Assembly (NCBI RefSeq): GCF_018598585.1
Contig: NZ_JAHESD010000038.1
Coordinates: forward strand, 1 to 53,990
Direction of reading: 5' to 3'
DNA: 53,990 nucleotides
Source of the DNA: Chryseosolibacter indicum
GTDB taxonomy: Bacteria > Bacteroidota > Bacteroidia > Cytophagales > Cyclobacteriaceae
Shown: positions 1-9,299 of the stretch, one piece after another
Numbering within the stretch: the stretch's first letter is position 1
How the letters are laid out: each line of letters starts with the position of its first letter
Program-made: the position numbers and the translations under genes
Notes under the pieces: generated by a model
Told to the model about the DNA's origin: nothing
Seen by the model: the letters and a program-made list of their open reading frames with translations, nothing else
Databases searched by the model: none

Positions 1-33
1 GGGAGACGTTGTAAATGAGTAGGCTCTTCATCT

Positions 34-61
34 TTTGTTGCAAATAGATTTCGTACTTTTG
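34..61 (+). promoter_or_regulatory. Possible Bacteroidota-type promoter
   Basis: TACTTTTG at 54-61 matches the Bacteroidota -7 element TAnnTTTG exactly, and a TTTG at 34-37 could be the -33 element, although the 16-base spacing is shorter than usual. A start near 67 would leave a leader of about 160 bases before the AsmA-like gene at 229. An open frame of 25 codons (74-151) begins just after the predicted start; its status is uncertain. Confidence 0.3.
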
Positions 62-228
62 CTCAAATACGGCATGGAAAATGCATATAATACGTTGAAA
101 CCGTTTGAATTTGCCGTGATTAATCTAAAAGAAGAGAAAGACATATTTTAAAGCAGTTCTATACGTTTAGGTAAAAATCAGGTATTGCCTTTCTGGTAAT
201 GCTAACGTTAGTTTTATAATCATTGTAC

Positions 229-3200
229 ATGCAGCCGAAAATAAAGAAATGGGTTATTAGGCCTTTGCTCATTTTGCTGATCTCTATCTCAGTTTGTTTA
301 GGGATTGGGTTTCTTATTCTAACTACCCAGCAGCAGCGCCTGGTAAATATGGCACTGCAACAGCTAAATAAAGAGTTTAAAGGCGAGCTAAGTGTTGAGA
401 AGAGCAATATCTCGTTGTTTAAGAATTTTCCTTATATCTCCATCGGACTACATAATACAAGGTTCCTCCCGGACAAAACAGGAAAAGGAGCGCCGATCTA
501 TAAATTCGACCGCATTTATGTAGGCTTTAGTCTTCCCGATCTCTTTCAACAGAAATACAATATAAGAAGGCTTTTTATACAAGGTGGATATGTCAACCTC
601 GTACAGGAGGCTGATGGAACTATAAACCTTTTATCTGCTAAGAATTTTCAATCAGATACTATTCAAACATCCTCAACGGACAGCTCAGCCTTCGGTACCA
701 TCGATCTTCAAAAAGCCATATTCAAAAATGTTAACATCTCTTATCTTGACAAAGCTTCAGGCAGAAAGCTAGGTACACATATAGATAAGCTTACGTCTTC
801 ATTTAAGATGGATAGCAGCCTGCTGACTCTTAGTATAAGTAGTAATATGGAGCTTGACGTTACTACCAATACCGATTCAGCTTTTTTTCGGCACAAGAAG
901 TTTTGGCTTGATGCCCAGGCAGATTACAGATTGGAAGACAAATTATTTGAAATCAGAAAATGTAACTTTAAGCTGGAAGATGCAGCGTTTAAAGTAGCTG
1001 GCACGGCAGATCTTTCCGAACGAAAGAAGCTGGACTTGAAAATTAATGGTGAAAAGCAGGACTTCGACCTGGTTACAGCTTTTCTTCCCGATGATGTTAA
1101 AGAAACATTAAAGCCATTTCGATACGATGGTCGTATTTACTTTGATGCCACTATTAAAGGAAATATAGCAGAAGAACAACTTCCACTGATTGAGGTTTCT
1201 TTTGGATGTGAAGATGCATGGTTTCTAAACACTGATGCAAAAAAGAAGGTTGATAAACTCGGCTTTAAGGGATACTACACCAATGGAGCTGAACATTCTT
1301 TGCAGACATCAGAGTTGAGGATGATTAACATAACCGCCAGACCTGAAAAAGGAATCTTCAAGGGTAATTTTGTAGTAAGGGATTTTACTAAACCTCGTAC
1401 ACTAGTTCAGATAAAATCAGAATTGGAACTGAAGTTCTTAGGTGAATTCCTGGGTATACACGATCTCAAGCAGCTTAATGGAAAGATCAAACTAGATATG
1501 GATTTTAAGGAACTTAATGATATTAAGTTGCCGGAAGAATCATTGAATAAACTTAAAGAAGGTATACAAAGTAAGCTTATTGTTGAAGATCTGTCCTTTC
1601 ATATTCCCGGGTATCCTCATCCCGTTGAAGATATGAATATAAGGGCAGAGATGAAAAATGGCAGAATTACACTTGATACAGCATCACTCCGTATTGGTAA
1701 TTCAGACCTTACATTAAGTGGCAGCTTAAGTGATATCAAAGCTTTTTTGCGTCATCCGGAAAGAACCGTTACGCTTACTTTAAATGCCAGCAGCAAGCAA
1801 TTGATATTGTCAGAGTTGCTTGTATATGATACTGCCCTTGCCGCGAAAGTTAAAGAAGAAGTAAGAGGATTTAACGTTGGTTTATCTCTCGAAACCTCTG
1901 TACAGCAATTACTTCATCCATCTCCCTTACCAAAAGGTAAATTTGAGATGAGGAATCTGCGAGCATCTTTTAAGCGTTACCCACATGTACTTGAAGATCT
2001 TGGGGCAACAGTACTGATTGAGGATACAACTTTAAGGCTAAGAAATTTTATCGGTAAGATTGATAGCTCAGATATTCAGTTTAGCGGTCGTGTAAATAAT
2101 TACGCTTTGTGGTTTAGGGATGTAAAAAAAGGCAAGACGCAGATAGCTTTTGATTTCAAGTCGAACCGTTTTGCATTAAAGGATGTACTTGGCCCAATAA
2201 GCAGAAAATATATTCCAAGGGGCTACAGAAGAGAGGAAGCAAGCAACGTGTGGCTTCGGGCCAAGGTTGATTTGCGTTATGACACTGTTTTCCGATTTGC
2301 TAAAGCAAAGATTGCTAATGTGACTGCAGACCTGAAGAAGCATAACCTTAAGTTGAAAGACATAAGAGGAAATATTAAATATGGTGCACGTGTTCTGATT
2401 CTTGACACATTAAAAGGTTCCATTGGCCGAAGTGACTTTGACGTGAGCTTAAAGTATTTTACAGGGCTGGATAGGCAACAGAAGAAAAGGACCAACTCAT
2501 TAGTGTTTCGCTCTAACTTTTTAGATGCTGATGAACTAAGCAGTTACGATCTTGCACCCGCCCAGCGGAGGAGCAGAAGAGATTCAGCTACCGCAGTTGC
2601 AAGTAAGGTAGATACATCCAAGCAACATGCTGAAGCTTTTAATATTTTTAAAATACCTTTTTCTGACTTTACCTGGGCCATTGATATCGGGAAGCTGAAG
2701 TATAACAGGCTTTGGCTAAAGGATGTTACCGCCAAAGCACGGATGCAGGAGGATCACCAAATATTTATTGACACTTTGAGTATGAAGGTAGCAGATGGGG
2801 CTGTAAGTATGAGAGGACATTTGAATGGTGATAATCCCGAGAGAATTTATTTCAGAAGCAGAATTAATATCGATCAGGTCGACTTGGAGAAGATGATGCT
2901 GAAACTTGATCACTTTGGTCAGGATGTTGTAATCAACAAAAACATCAAGGGGCGCTTAACCGGACAGATTAGGAGTTATGTGCAAATACATCCTGACTTT
3001 GTTCCTATTATGAACAACACAAAGGCAGAGCTAAACGTAAAGGTTTATAATGGTAGCCTTGTCGATTTTGCTCCTATGCAGGCAATGGCGGGTTATTTTA
3101 AAGACAAGAATCTTCGGCTCATAAGATTCGACACATTGCAGAACAGGCTTACGTTTTCAAACGGGGTCCTCGATATTCCAGCAATGAACATTAACTCTTC

Positions 3201-3462
3201 ATTAGGATATATCCAGTTAAGCGGTAAGCAGTCGCTCGATATGAGCATGGAGTATTACGTGCGTGTACCTATGAAGATGGTAACAAAGGTTGGATTAAGT
3301 GCATTGTTTAACAGAAAGCACGAAGAGGTAGATATTCATCAGGTAGATGAAATAGAATACATTGATGCCGAAAAGAAGATAGCTTTTATGAACTTGAAAG
3401 TCACCGGCAAACCTGATGATTTCCAGGTCGGCCTGGGTAAAGACAAAGGACGTAAGCAGTAA
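229..3462 (+). CDS. AsmA-like family protein, large (1077 aa)
   Basis: This encodes a very large AsmA-like protein, a family of membrane-anchored bridge-like proteins thought to help move or organise lipids between inner and outer membrane. One N-terminal membrane segment lies at about residues 8-30. The rest is a long beta-rich periplasmic region typical of the family, and the C-terminus (around VTGKPDDFQVGLGKDKGRK) has the usual AsmA ending. The frame opens at a TTG at 223, but the ATG at 229 gives MQPKIKKW directly before the membrane segment, so I place the start there. It stands alone and ends 13 bases from the convergent PqiA-like gene. The family call is firm; the substrate is unknown. 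Confidence 0.85.
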   Translation: MQPKIKKWVIRPLLILLISISVCLGIGFLILTTQQQRLVNMALQQLNKEFKGELSVEKSNISLFKNFPYISIGLHNTRFLPDKTGKGAPIYKFDRIYVGFSLPDLFQQKYNIRRLFIQGGYVNLVQEADGTINLLSAKNFQSDTIQTSSTDSSAFGTIDLQKAIFKNVNISYLDKASGRKLGTHIDKLTSSFKMDSSLLTLSISSNMELDVTTNTDSAFFRHKKFWLDAQADYRLEDKLFEIRKCNFKLEDAAFKVAGTADLSERKKLDLKINGEKQDFDLVTAFLPDDVKETLKPFRYDGRIYFDATIKGNIAEEQLPLIEVSFGCEDAWFLNTDAKKKVDKLGFKGYYTNGAEHSLQTSELRMINITARPEKGIFKGNFVVRDFTKPRTLVQIKSELELKFLGEFLGIHDLKQLNGKIKLDMDFKELNDIKLPEESLNKLKEGIQSKLIVEDLSFHIPGYPHPVEDMNIRAEMKNGRITLDTASLRIGNSDLTLSGSLSDIKAFLRHPERTVTLTLNASSKQLILSELLVYDTALAAKVKEEVRGFNVGLSLETSVQQLLHPSPLPKGKFEMRNLRASFKRYPHVLEDLGATVLIEDTTLRLRNFIGKIDSSDIQFSGRVNNYALWFRDVKKGKTQIAFDFKSNRFALKDVLGPISRKYIPRGYRREEASNVWLRAKVDLRYDTVFRFAKAKIANVTADLKKHNLKLKDIRGNIKYGARVLILDTLKGSIGRSDFDVSLKYFTGLDRQQKKRTNSLVFRSNFLDADELSSYDLAPAQRRSRRDSATAVASKVDTSKQHAEAFNIFKIPFSDFTWAIDIGKLKYNRLWLKDVTAKARMQEDHQIFIDTLSMKVADGAVSMRGHLNGDNPERIYFRSRINIDQVDLEKMMLKLDHFGQDVVINKNIKGRLTGQIRSYVQIHPDFVPIMNNTKAELNVKVYNGSLVDFAPMQAMAGYFKDKNLRLIRFDTLQNRLTFSNGVLDIPAMNINSSLGYIQLSGKQSLDMSMEYYVRVPMKMVTKVGLSALFNRKHEEVDIHQVDEIEYIDAEKKIAFMNLKVTGKPDDFQVGLGKDKGRKQ

Positions 3463-3475
3463 TTTTATTATGCTA

Positions 3476-4735
3476 TTATACTTTAGAGGTATTGAACTGC
3501 AAATCTATTTTCTGACTGATAGAAAGACTAAAAATGGCGAACGCAGTAAAGAAGAAGAACCCGGTAAGCAAACTTGATTTATTGGTTGTTAATATTTCAA
3601 GTGAGTTTGTCATGCTTTGAATCTGTTTTAGCTGTTCTGTTATAATTCCTGAGAATCCGATATAAGACATGAATATGGCTATTACCATTACATCGGCCAT
3701 TGACCATTTCCCTGTTTTAAATACCATAAACCGAACAATTTTACTTGTTCTTGCATGGTTATTATAGACAAATAGGACTGAAGCCATTTGTTTTAAAACA
3801 GGAAAAAGGACGCTGAAAATAAGAACGAGTACACCGACAATCAGCACATCTATTCGCGATTGAAGTAACATCAGTGATACAACCTCAAGAATGCTTTTGC
3901 TCTTATAATAGAGAACCTGGTCTTTAAATGAAATTGTTTCACCTAACAGAGTAAATGACATACTTGATATTCTCGCATCTATTTCAATCATGGGAAGTAG
4001 CAGTCCGGTAACCAATAGTAGAAGACTGATTAAGATTAATAGAACATATTGAGACTTTGAAAAAGCTTTTGATATAAATACCCATACTATAGCGGTAAGC
4101 GCAATAATAAGAATGCTAATCTTATAGGGCTTACTTCTCAAGTCTAGATCATCAATACGAGAAACAAGGCCAGTAATTGCTTCGTCGCGGGTAGTGTACT
4201 GATGTCTAGCAAGTATTGTATTAACAGTAGTGTAATCAATTTTATCAAAAGTGTTGTCAGCATATTCATTTAACTTTTCAATAATATAACCACGCACCGC
4301 CTTTCGGTTTTGTTTGTCGTTGAGGAACGCAATAATCTGATCAGTAAATTGTGGGACATCCTTTCTGATTGTGTTGAAGGCTCCGAAAAAGGAAGTAAAA
4401 GAACGTTCGAACATTCCTTTCAATGTCCTGGATTTTTCTTTATTGTATCTGGCCTCGAAGTCGTCAATTATCTTATAAAGAAATGAAGAAATCTTCTCCT
4501 TCATTTGTTTGCGATTCTCATTGGTGAAGTTGAGTTCGTCAACTTTCTTCGTAATAATTGTTGCCAGGATTTTCTTCCATTCATCAATATTAAAAAGGCC
4601 GTATTTTACTTTTGACAGTTCAATAAGGTCTTCCTTTAGTATCCTTCTCTCATTTTCGATTTGATAAATTGAGAACGAAAGGAAGGTTATTATAACAACA
4701 AGAACTATGAGTATAATCGTTTTAAAATGTTTCAT
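3476..4735 (-). CDS. Paraquat-inducible protein A (PqiA)-like membrane protein
   Basis: A 419-aa membrane protein with a PqiA domain. The N-terminal membrane segment (about residues 5-24) is followed by a helical, charged extracytoplasmic region of roughly 180 residues, and then by four to five membrane segments. The PqiA hallmark is visible twice: LLPMIEI at about 246-252, and KTGKWSMADVMVIAIF at about 340-355. PqiA proteins normally work with MCE-domain proteins (PqiB) in lipid transport between membranes; no MCE gene is in this window. The open frame extends 24 codons upstream, but those residues are basic and polar and ATG 4735 starts right before the first membrane segment. It converges on the AsmA-like gene, another probable lipid-transport protein. 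Confidence 0.7.
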   Translation of the reverse strand: MKHFKTIILIVLVVIITFLSFSIYQIENERRILKEDLIELSKVKYGLFNIDEWKKILATIITKKVDELNFTNENRKQMKEKISSFLYKIIDDFEARYNKEKSRTLKGMFERSFTSFFGAFNTIRKDVPQFTDQIIAFLNDKQNRKAVRGYIIEKLNEYADNTFDKIDYTTVNTILARHQYTTRDEAITGLVSRIDDLDLRSKPYKISILIIALTAIVWVFISKAFSKSQYVLLILISLLLLVTGLLLPMIEIDARISSMSFTLLGETISFKDQVLYYKSKSILEVVSLMLLQSRIDVLIVGVLVLIFSVLFPVLKQMASVLFVYNNHARTSKIVRFMVFKTGKWSMADVMVIAIFMSYIGFSGIITEQLKQIQSMTNSLEILTTNKSSLLTGFFFFTAFAIFSLSISQKIDLQFNTSKV

Positions 4736-4967
4736 TAAGGTCAATTTAGCTTTTCTACGCTTCGCGCAATAATAACTTACACTGAAAGTACTATCCGACT
4801 TTGACAACTACTTATTATTCTTAGCTCAGAACTGAATTGAAAACAGATATCAGGCAATTTTTAAAAAATATTACATCAGCCTGCTTTAAGCGACTATTCT
4901 CATCTCTAACCGGCTACACTTCAGTATCATTGCATTTTGTCTTGTCTGTGCACTTAATTTGTCGAAA

Positions 4968-6866
4968 ATGACCCCGTACATACTAAAATCGTGGATATTG
5001 TTAATCTTCATTGCAATATCCTTTAATGCTATATCGCAAAAGAACAAGGAAAAGATTGCTTCTTTACGCAATTCTTTTAAAGATGATAAGGTTGTTGCTA
5101 CCCTTATGCAGACAGCTTATACCTTTGCGATACAGCGTGATGAATTGGTCGTTAATGAAGAGGAGGAAATCAGCATGATTTCTTTGGAACCTAATATTTC
5201 TGGTAGTCGCGAAATTTACTACCACGACAACAAAGAGATTATTTCAGCAAAATTTGTTTCCGGCAACACCAGCACTTCTTCTAAAAGCTGTGGAAATTAT
5301 GAGGTAGAGAGTGTTTTCTACTCGGATGCAAAAGTATGTACTTATCCTTTTAAATTCGCTTATGCCGGCGATGAAATTATCTTTAAGTCAACAACACGTT
5401 ATAATGACCCACGCTATTTTACAAGAGTTCTATTTAATGATGAGCTTGGAGTTAAGCAACGCACCATCATATTTAATGTTCCCTTGGACGCCAATGTCGA
5501 GTTCGTGGAAAAGAATTTTAGTGGCTTCAATATAAAAAAAGCAACTTCGGAGTCGGGAAAGTATAAGGTTGTCACTTATACGGTAGAAGATCTTAAAACA
5601 AGCAAGAACGAAGAGAATTCATTAGGAATACTCTATTACTATCCACATATAGTAGTTGTAACAAATGATTTTGCCGGTAAAACCGGAAGAAAAAAGATAA
5701 TAGGTTCTACGGATGACCTTTACAGGTGGTACGCAGGAATAGTAAAACAGGTCAACAATGACCCGGGCGCATTGAAAGCTGAAGTAACAAGACTAACGGC
5801 ATCCGCTAAAACCGCAGAAGAAAAAATAAAAAACATCTACTATTGGGTACAGGATAACATAAAATACATTGCATTTGAAGACGGTATCTCGGGCTTCAGA
5901 CCTGAAGCTGCACAAACAGTACTACACAATCGTTATGGCGATTGTAAGGGAATGGCTAATCTTACAAAGGAAATGCTAAAGGTAGCAGGGTTTGATGCGC
6001 GTTTAACATGGATAGGCACAAACCGTATTCCTTATACTTATGAGCTTCCTTCCCTTGCTGTAGATAATCATATGATTTGTACCGTAATCTTCGGTGAGAA
6101 ACAATACATTTTAGATCCTACAGAAAAGTTTGTTGCACTGGGAAAACATGGCGAAAGAATTCAGGGGAAAGAAATGTTAATTGAAAATGGAGAACAATTT
6201 ATTGTAAGGAAGGTACCAGTTGCAGATGCAGAGCAGAACCTCATCGTACGGAAGGAAGAACTTCAACTGGAAGGTGATGTATTGAAAGGCAAAGGCCATA
6301 TTTCTATCGAAGGAGAGGCATTAAAGAATATTCTTTACATTTCCACCAACGTCCAGCAGGACAATAAAAAGAAGCTTTTTGATAATCTTGTTGTCTCTAA
6401 CTTTTCTAACACAGATCAGGTAAGCGTAGTTAATACTCCAGAAGTGAATCGTGATAAAGCCCTTGAGTTAGAATATACGTACGGTTTAGGGAATAAAGTA
6501 ACTTCATTTGATAAAGACATTTACGTAGAAATTGACTGGACGAAAAGCTTTAAAAATTTTACAATAGATGCGGATCGTATTTCCGATTATTACTTTAATA
6601 GAAAGATTAAGAACAGAACCATAAAAAATTTGAAAATCCCTGCGGGGTATAGAATAAGTCATCTTCCTGCAAGTATTAAAAAAGTGCACAATGATTTCGC
6701 TTTTCAACTCTCCTTTGAGCAAAAGGGAGGTGTTATCATCTACACAAATGAAATAACAGTAAAGCAAGGACTTATTAAGAAGAGCGACTTCGAAGCCTGG
6801 AATACTATCATTAAAGAACTTACGGAGTCCTACGACGATCAAATTGTACTAACCAAAATAAATTAA
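4968..6866 (+). CDS. DUF3857 and transglutaminase-like domain protein, exported
   Basis: A 632-aa exported protein. Residues 1-23 form a signal peptide (hydrophobic core, then NAISQ). A DUF3857 beta-sandwich follows at about 50-230, then a transglutaminase-like core with an intact catalytic triad: Cys326 in GDCKG, His368 in DNHMIC and Asp383 in LDPTEK. A C-terminal DUF3858-like beta domain completes it. Such proteins are periplasmic and widespread in Bacteroidota; whether they act as transglutaminases or cysteine proteases is not settled. An in-frame TTG exists at 4959, but ATG 4968 gives a clean signal peptide. The next gene, a related protein, starts 19 bases after the stop, so the two are probably co-transcribed. 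Confidence 0.85.
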   Translation: MTPYILKSWILLIFIAISFNAISQKNKEKIASLRNSFKDDKVVATLMQTAYTFAIQRDELVVNEEEEISMISLEPNISGSREIYYHDNKEIISAKFVSGNTSTSSKSCGNYEVESVFYSDAKVCTYPFKFAYAGDEIIFKSTTRYNDPRYFTRVLFNDELGVKQRTIIFNVPLDANVEFVEKNFSGFNIKKATSESGKYKVVTYTVEDLKTSKNEENSLGILYYYPHIVVVTNDFAGKTGRKKIIGSTDDLYRWYAGIVKQVNNDPGALKAEVTRLTASAKTAEEKIKNIYYWVQDNIKYIAFEDGISGFRPEAAQTVLHNRYGDCKGMANLTKEMLKVAGFDARLTWIGTNRIPYTYELPSLAVDNHMICTVIFGEKQYILDPTEKFVALGKHGERIQGKEMLIENGEQFIVRKVPVADAEQNLIVRKEELQLEGDVLKGKGHISIEGEALKNILYISTNVQQDNKKKLFDNLVVSNFSNTDQVSVVNTPEVNRDKALELEYTYGLGNKVTSFDKDIYVEIDWTKSFKNFTIDADRISDYYFNRKIKNRTIKNLKIPAGYRISHLPASIKKVHNDFAFQLSFEQKGGVIIYTNEITVKQGLIKKSDFEAWNTIIKELTESYDDQIVLTKIN

Positions 6867-6885
6867 ATCCTACTATAGTAATCTT

Positions 6886-9048
6886 ATGTTAAAAAGATCC
6901 ATCAGCATTATTGCAATTATTGTTATTGCATTTAATGCATTCATTACTAATGCTGCAGACAGAGCGGAGGAGTTAAGAAAGGAAATGTGGAAGACTTCTG
7001 ATAAAGACTTTCATGTTAAAGAAGTTCCGCAAAAGTGGCTTAACAAGTCTGCAGTAATTATTGCGAAGTTACATCGCTTTGAATATAGAAAGCTTCCCGT
7101 GCTATCGATTCTACAGGATAAACAATATAATCACTTTAGAATTATGCTTCTTGATAAAAATGCTGTCAATAAGTATTCCGAGCTCTCATATCCTGCGAGT
7201 GGCGGGTCTACATATGTATACACCGGTTTTAAAGTAATAAAGCCAAGTGGCAAGGAGATTATTGTAGATGAAAAAAGCGCCGTAAAGATGGAAAGAAAAG
7301 GGGGGGATGGTAAAGTAGCATATTATAAGATTGCAGTTCCGAACCTGGAGCCGGGTGATATCATCGACTACTATATCTGTCAGGAAAGTGAACAGAAAGT
7401 GTATTCCCCTGTATATTTCTTTGATCCATTTATTTATAACCTTCCTCAGGAATACCCCTTGATGAAGCAAAAGCTGCAATTTAAAATACAACGCAAGTGT
7501 TATATAAACCTTCGTTCAGTTAACGGAGCTCCTGAATTAAAAATGGTAGACGATAAGGAGAACGACGAGCAATATTACTCTTTAGAGGATGGTGACAGAG
7601 AGGGGATTGCAGACATAAAATGGCTTTATCCAAACCGTGATGTGCCTACCATTAAATTTCGAGCGTCTTTTGCTATGGGGTCGGAAAGGCATAGAGAAAA
7701 CACTTTCTTAGGCGAGCAGGGTAAAGTAAAGAATAAAGCGGGATCTGAGGAAATTGTGGATTTTGTAAACGTTGTGCCTTATGAATATCCAACTAAATCT
7801 GTATCGAAATATGTAAAGAAGAATTTTAAACGAGTTAAAGATCCATTTATAGTAAGCACCGAAGCATACAACTATTTAAGAAATGATATGCTTGATGTTT
7901 CCCAAGTGAGATTGCTTAATGACGACGATGAATTTGAATACTCTAAGAGGGAATTTCTTAGCATGTTTACATCGTTCTTAAAGAACAAGAAAATTCCACA
8001 TGATATCGTGATTTGTGTACGGCGAGATATTTCGTCGCTTGATGATGTTGTTTTGGAAAATGAATTAGACTATTTAGTGAGAGTAAAAAAGGGAAATGAT
8101 TTTCTTTACTTTGCTAATCCCGATATTTTTCGAACAGCGGGTAGTATACCATCATTATACCAAGGTACAGATGCGTATGTGATAGATGGTCTTCTGTCAT
8201 CAAGTAAAAGAGTGGCCAAAAGAATCACTCTTCCTTCAACCGTAGCTGATGACAATAGCGTTAAAACTACCTTAACCTTAAAAACTACAGACATGACCAA
8301 CGTGATCATGGCTGTCAATACCGTTTTTAAAGGCGTTAGTAAGCTTAATGCACAACCTCAGTTTCTTGATATTTTTGATGCAATTGAAGAAGATAAGTCT
8401 AGGAAATATCCAGAAGTAGATATTAAGACTGTCGTATATACAAACAAAGAATATAAAAAATATCAGGCAGCCGGAGAATCTTACCTAAAAGACAAAGAGA
8501 AGAATAGATTGGAGTCGTTGAAGAAATCACTTGAACGCGAATATGGATTCTCTATTAAAGACCTGTCTAATCTGAAGATATTACAGACTGGTAGATATGA
8601 GGATAAACCTGAATTGATTACTTCCTTTGATTTTTCAACAGATCAACTTATTAAAAAAACAGGACCGAATTATATTATAGACATAGGTAAGCTTATTGAA
8701 CAGCAGACCAAGATTGAGGCGGAAGAAAATCAGCGAGCTTTTGGAGTATACTTCGATTATCCACGTAGCTTTCGTTATCAAATAGTCTTTGAGGTTCCTG
8801 CCGGGTACCAGGTTCAAGGATTGGAGAAGCTGAACCAAAAGGTTGAAAACAGTACAGGAGGATTTGTTAGTACTGTTAAAGAAGAAGGTGGCAAAGTTAT
8901 TATCGAAACATATAAGCATTACGAGAAATATATCGTTTCAAAAGATCAGTGGCCATCTATAGTATCTTTTTTAAATGCCGCCAATGACTTTACTGAGCAA
9001 AAGATTTTGCTTAAGAAAAAGACGGATAGCCTTGGTAAGGTTAATTAG
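6886..9048 (+). CDS. DUF3857 domain protein, degenerate transglutaminase
   Basis: A 720-aa exported protein with a signal peptide (residues 1-24, ending ITNAADR), a DUF3857 region at about 50-250, a central segment in the place of a transglutaminase core, and a C-terminal beta-rich region. In the central segment I find no GDCKG cysteine nor the matching His and Asp motifs (compare FTSFLKNKKIPHDIVICV at about 363-380), so it is probably not catalytic. It lies 19 bases behind a relative that keeps the triad, suggesting a paired catalytic and non-catalytic arrangement made by duplication and divergence. A strong terminator follows at 9070-9096. Confidence 0.8.
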   Translation: MLKRSISIIAIIVIAFNAFITNAADRAEELRKEMWKTSDKDFHVKEVPQKWLNKSAVIIAKLHRFEYRKLPVLSILQDKQYNHFRIMLLDKNAVNKYSELSYPASGGSTYVYTGFKVIKPSGKEIIVDEKSAVKMERKGGDGKVAYYKIAVPNLEPGDIIDYYICQESEQKVYSPVYFFDPFIYNLPQEYPLMKQKLQFKIQRKCYINLRSVNGAPELKMVDDKENDEQYYSLEDGDREGIADIKWLYPNRDVPTIKFRASFAMGSERHRENTFLGEQGKVKNKAGSEEIVDFVNVVPYEYPTKSVSKYVKKNFKRVKDPFIVSTEAYNYLRNDMLDVSQVRLLNDDDEFEYSKREFLSMFTSFLKNKKIPHDIVICVRRDISSLDDVVLENELDYLVRVKKGNDFLYFANPDIFRTAGSIPSLYQGTDAYVIDGLLSSSKRVAKRITLPSTVADDNSVKTTLTLKTTDMTNVIMAVNTVFKGVSKLNAQPQFLDIFDAIEEDKSRKYPEVDIKTVVYTNKEYKKYQAAGESYLKDKEKNRLESLKKSLEREYGFSIKDLSNLKILQTGRYEDKPELITSFDFSTDQLIKKTGPNYIIDIGKLIEQQTKIEAEENQRAFGVYFDYPRSFRYQIVFEVPAGYQVQGLEKLNQKVENSTGGFVSTVKEEGGKVIIETYKHYEKYIVSKDQWPSIVSFLNAANDFTEQKILLKKKTDSLGKVN

Positions 9049-9069
9049 GATTTTCGTATTCGAAAATTT

Positions 9070-9096
9070 AAGCCTGGCATTAAGCCAGGCTTTTTC
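9070..9096 (+). terminator. Rho-independent terminator after the DUF3857 pair
   Basis: AAGCCTGGC (9070-9078) pairs perfectly with GCCAGGCTT (9084-9092) around a five-base loop and runs into TTTTTCTTTTT. It lies 21 bases past the stop at 9048. Confidence 0.9.
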
Positions 9097-9262
9097 TTTT
9101 TGACAAATAGTTGCACTAAGGTGTCGAATCGCTGGTTAATGATTTTTTAGATCTCTTAAGTCCTTTTTGAGCGAGGTTTACAATTATTTTTAGGGTTCCC
9201 ACGACTATTTAAAGGTATTTAACCGGATTGTAGCTTCAGAACGAACCTACTGGCGCTTTCAA

Positions 9263-9294
9263 TTGTTTATTAACCGCCGTTCTTATTACTTGTA
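9263..9294 (+). promoter_or_regulatory. Possible promoter of the ABC exporter
   Basis: TTG at 9263-9265 and TACTTGTA at 9287-9294, 21 bases apart, fit the Bacteroidota -33/-7 pattern loosely. The predicted start would fall almost on the ATG at 9300, which would make the message leaderless or nearly so. Confidence 0.25.
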
Positions 9295-9299
9295 ACCGA

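Noticed and set aside
4736-4807. 24-codon extension of the PqiA-like protein
   Set aside because: The added residues are polar and basic; ATG 4735 puts the membrane segment directly at the N-terminus, as usual.
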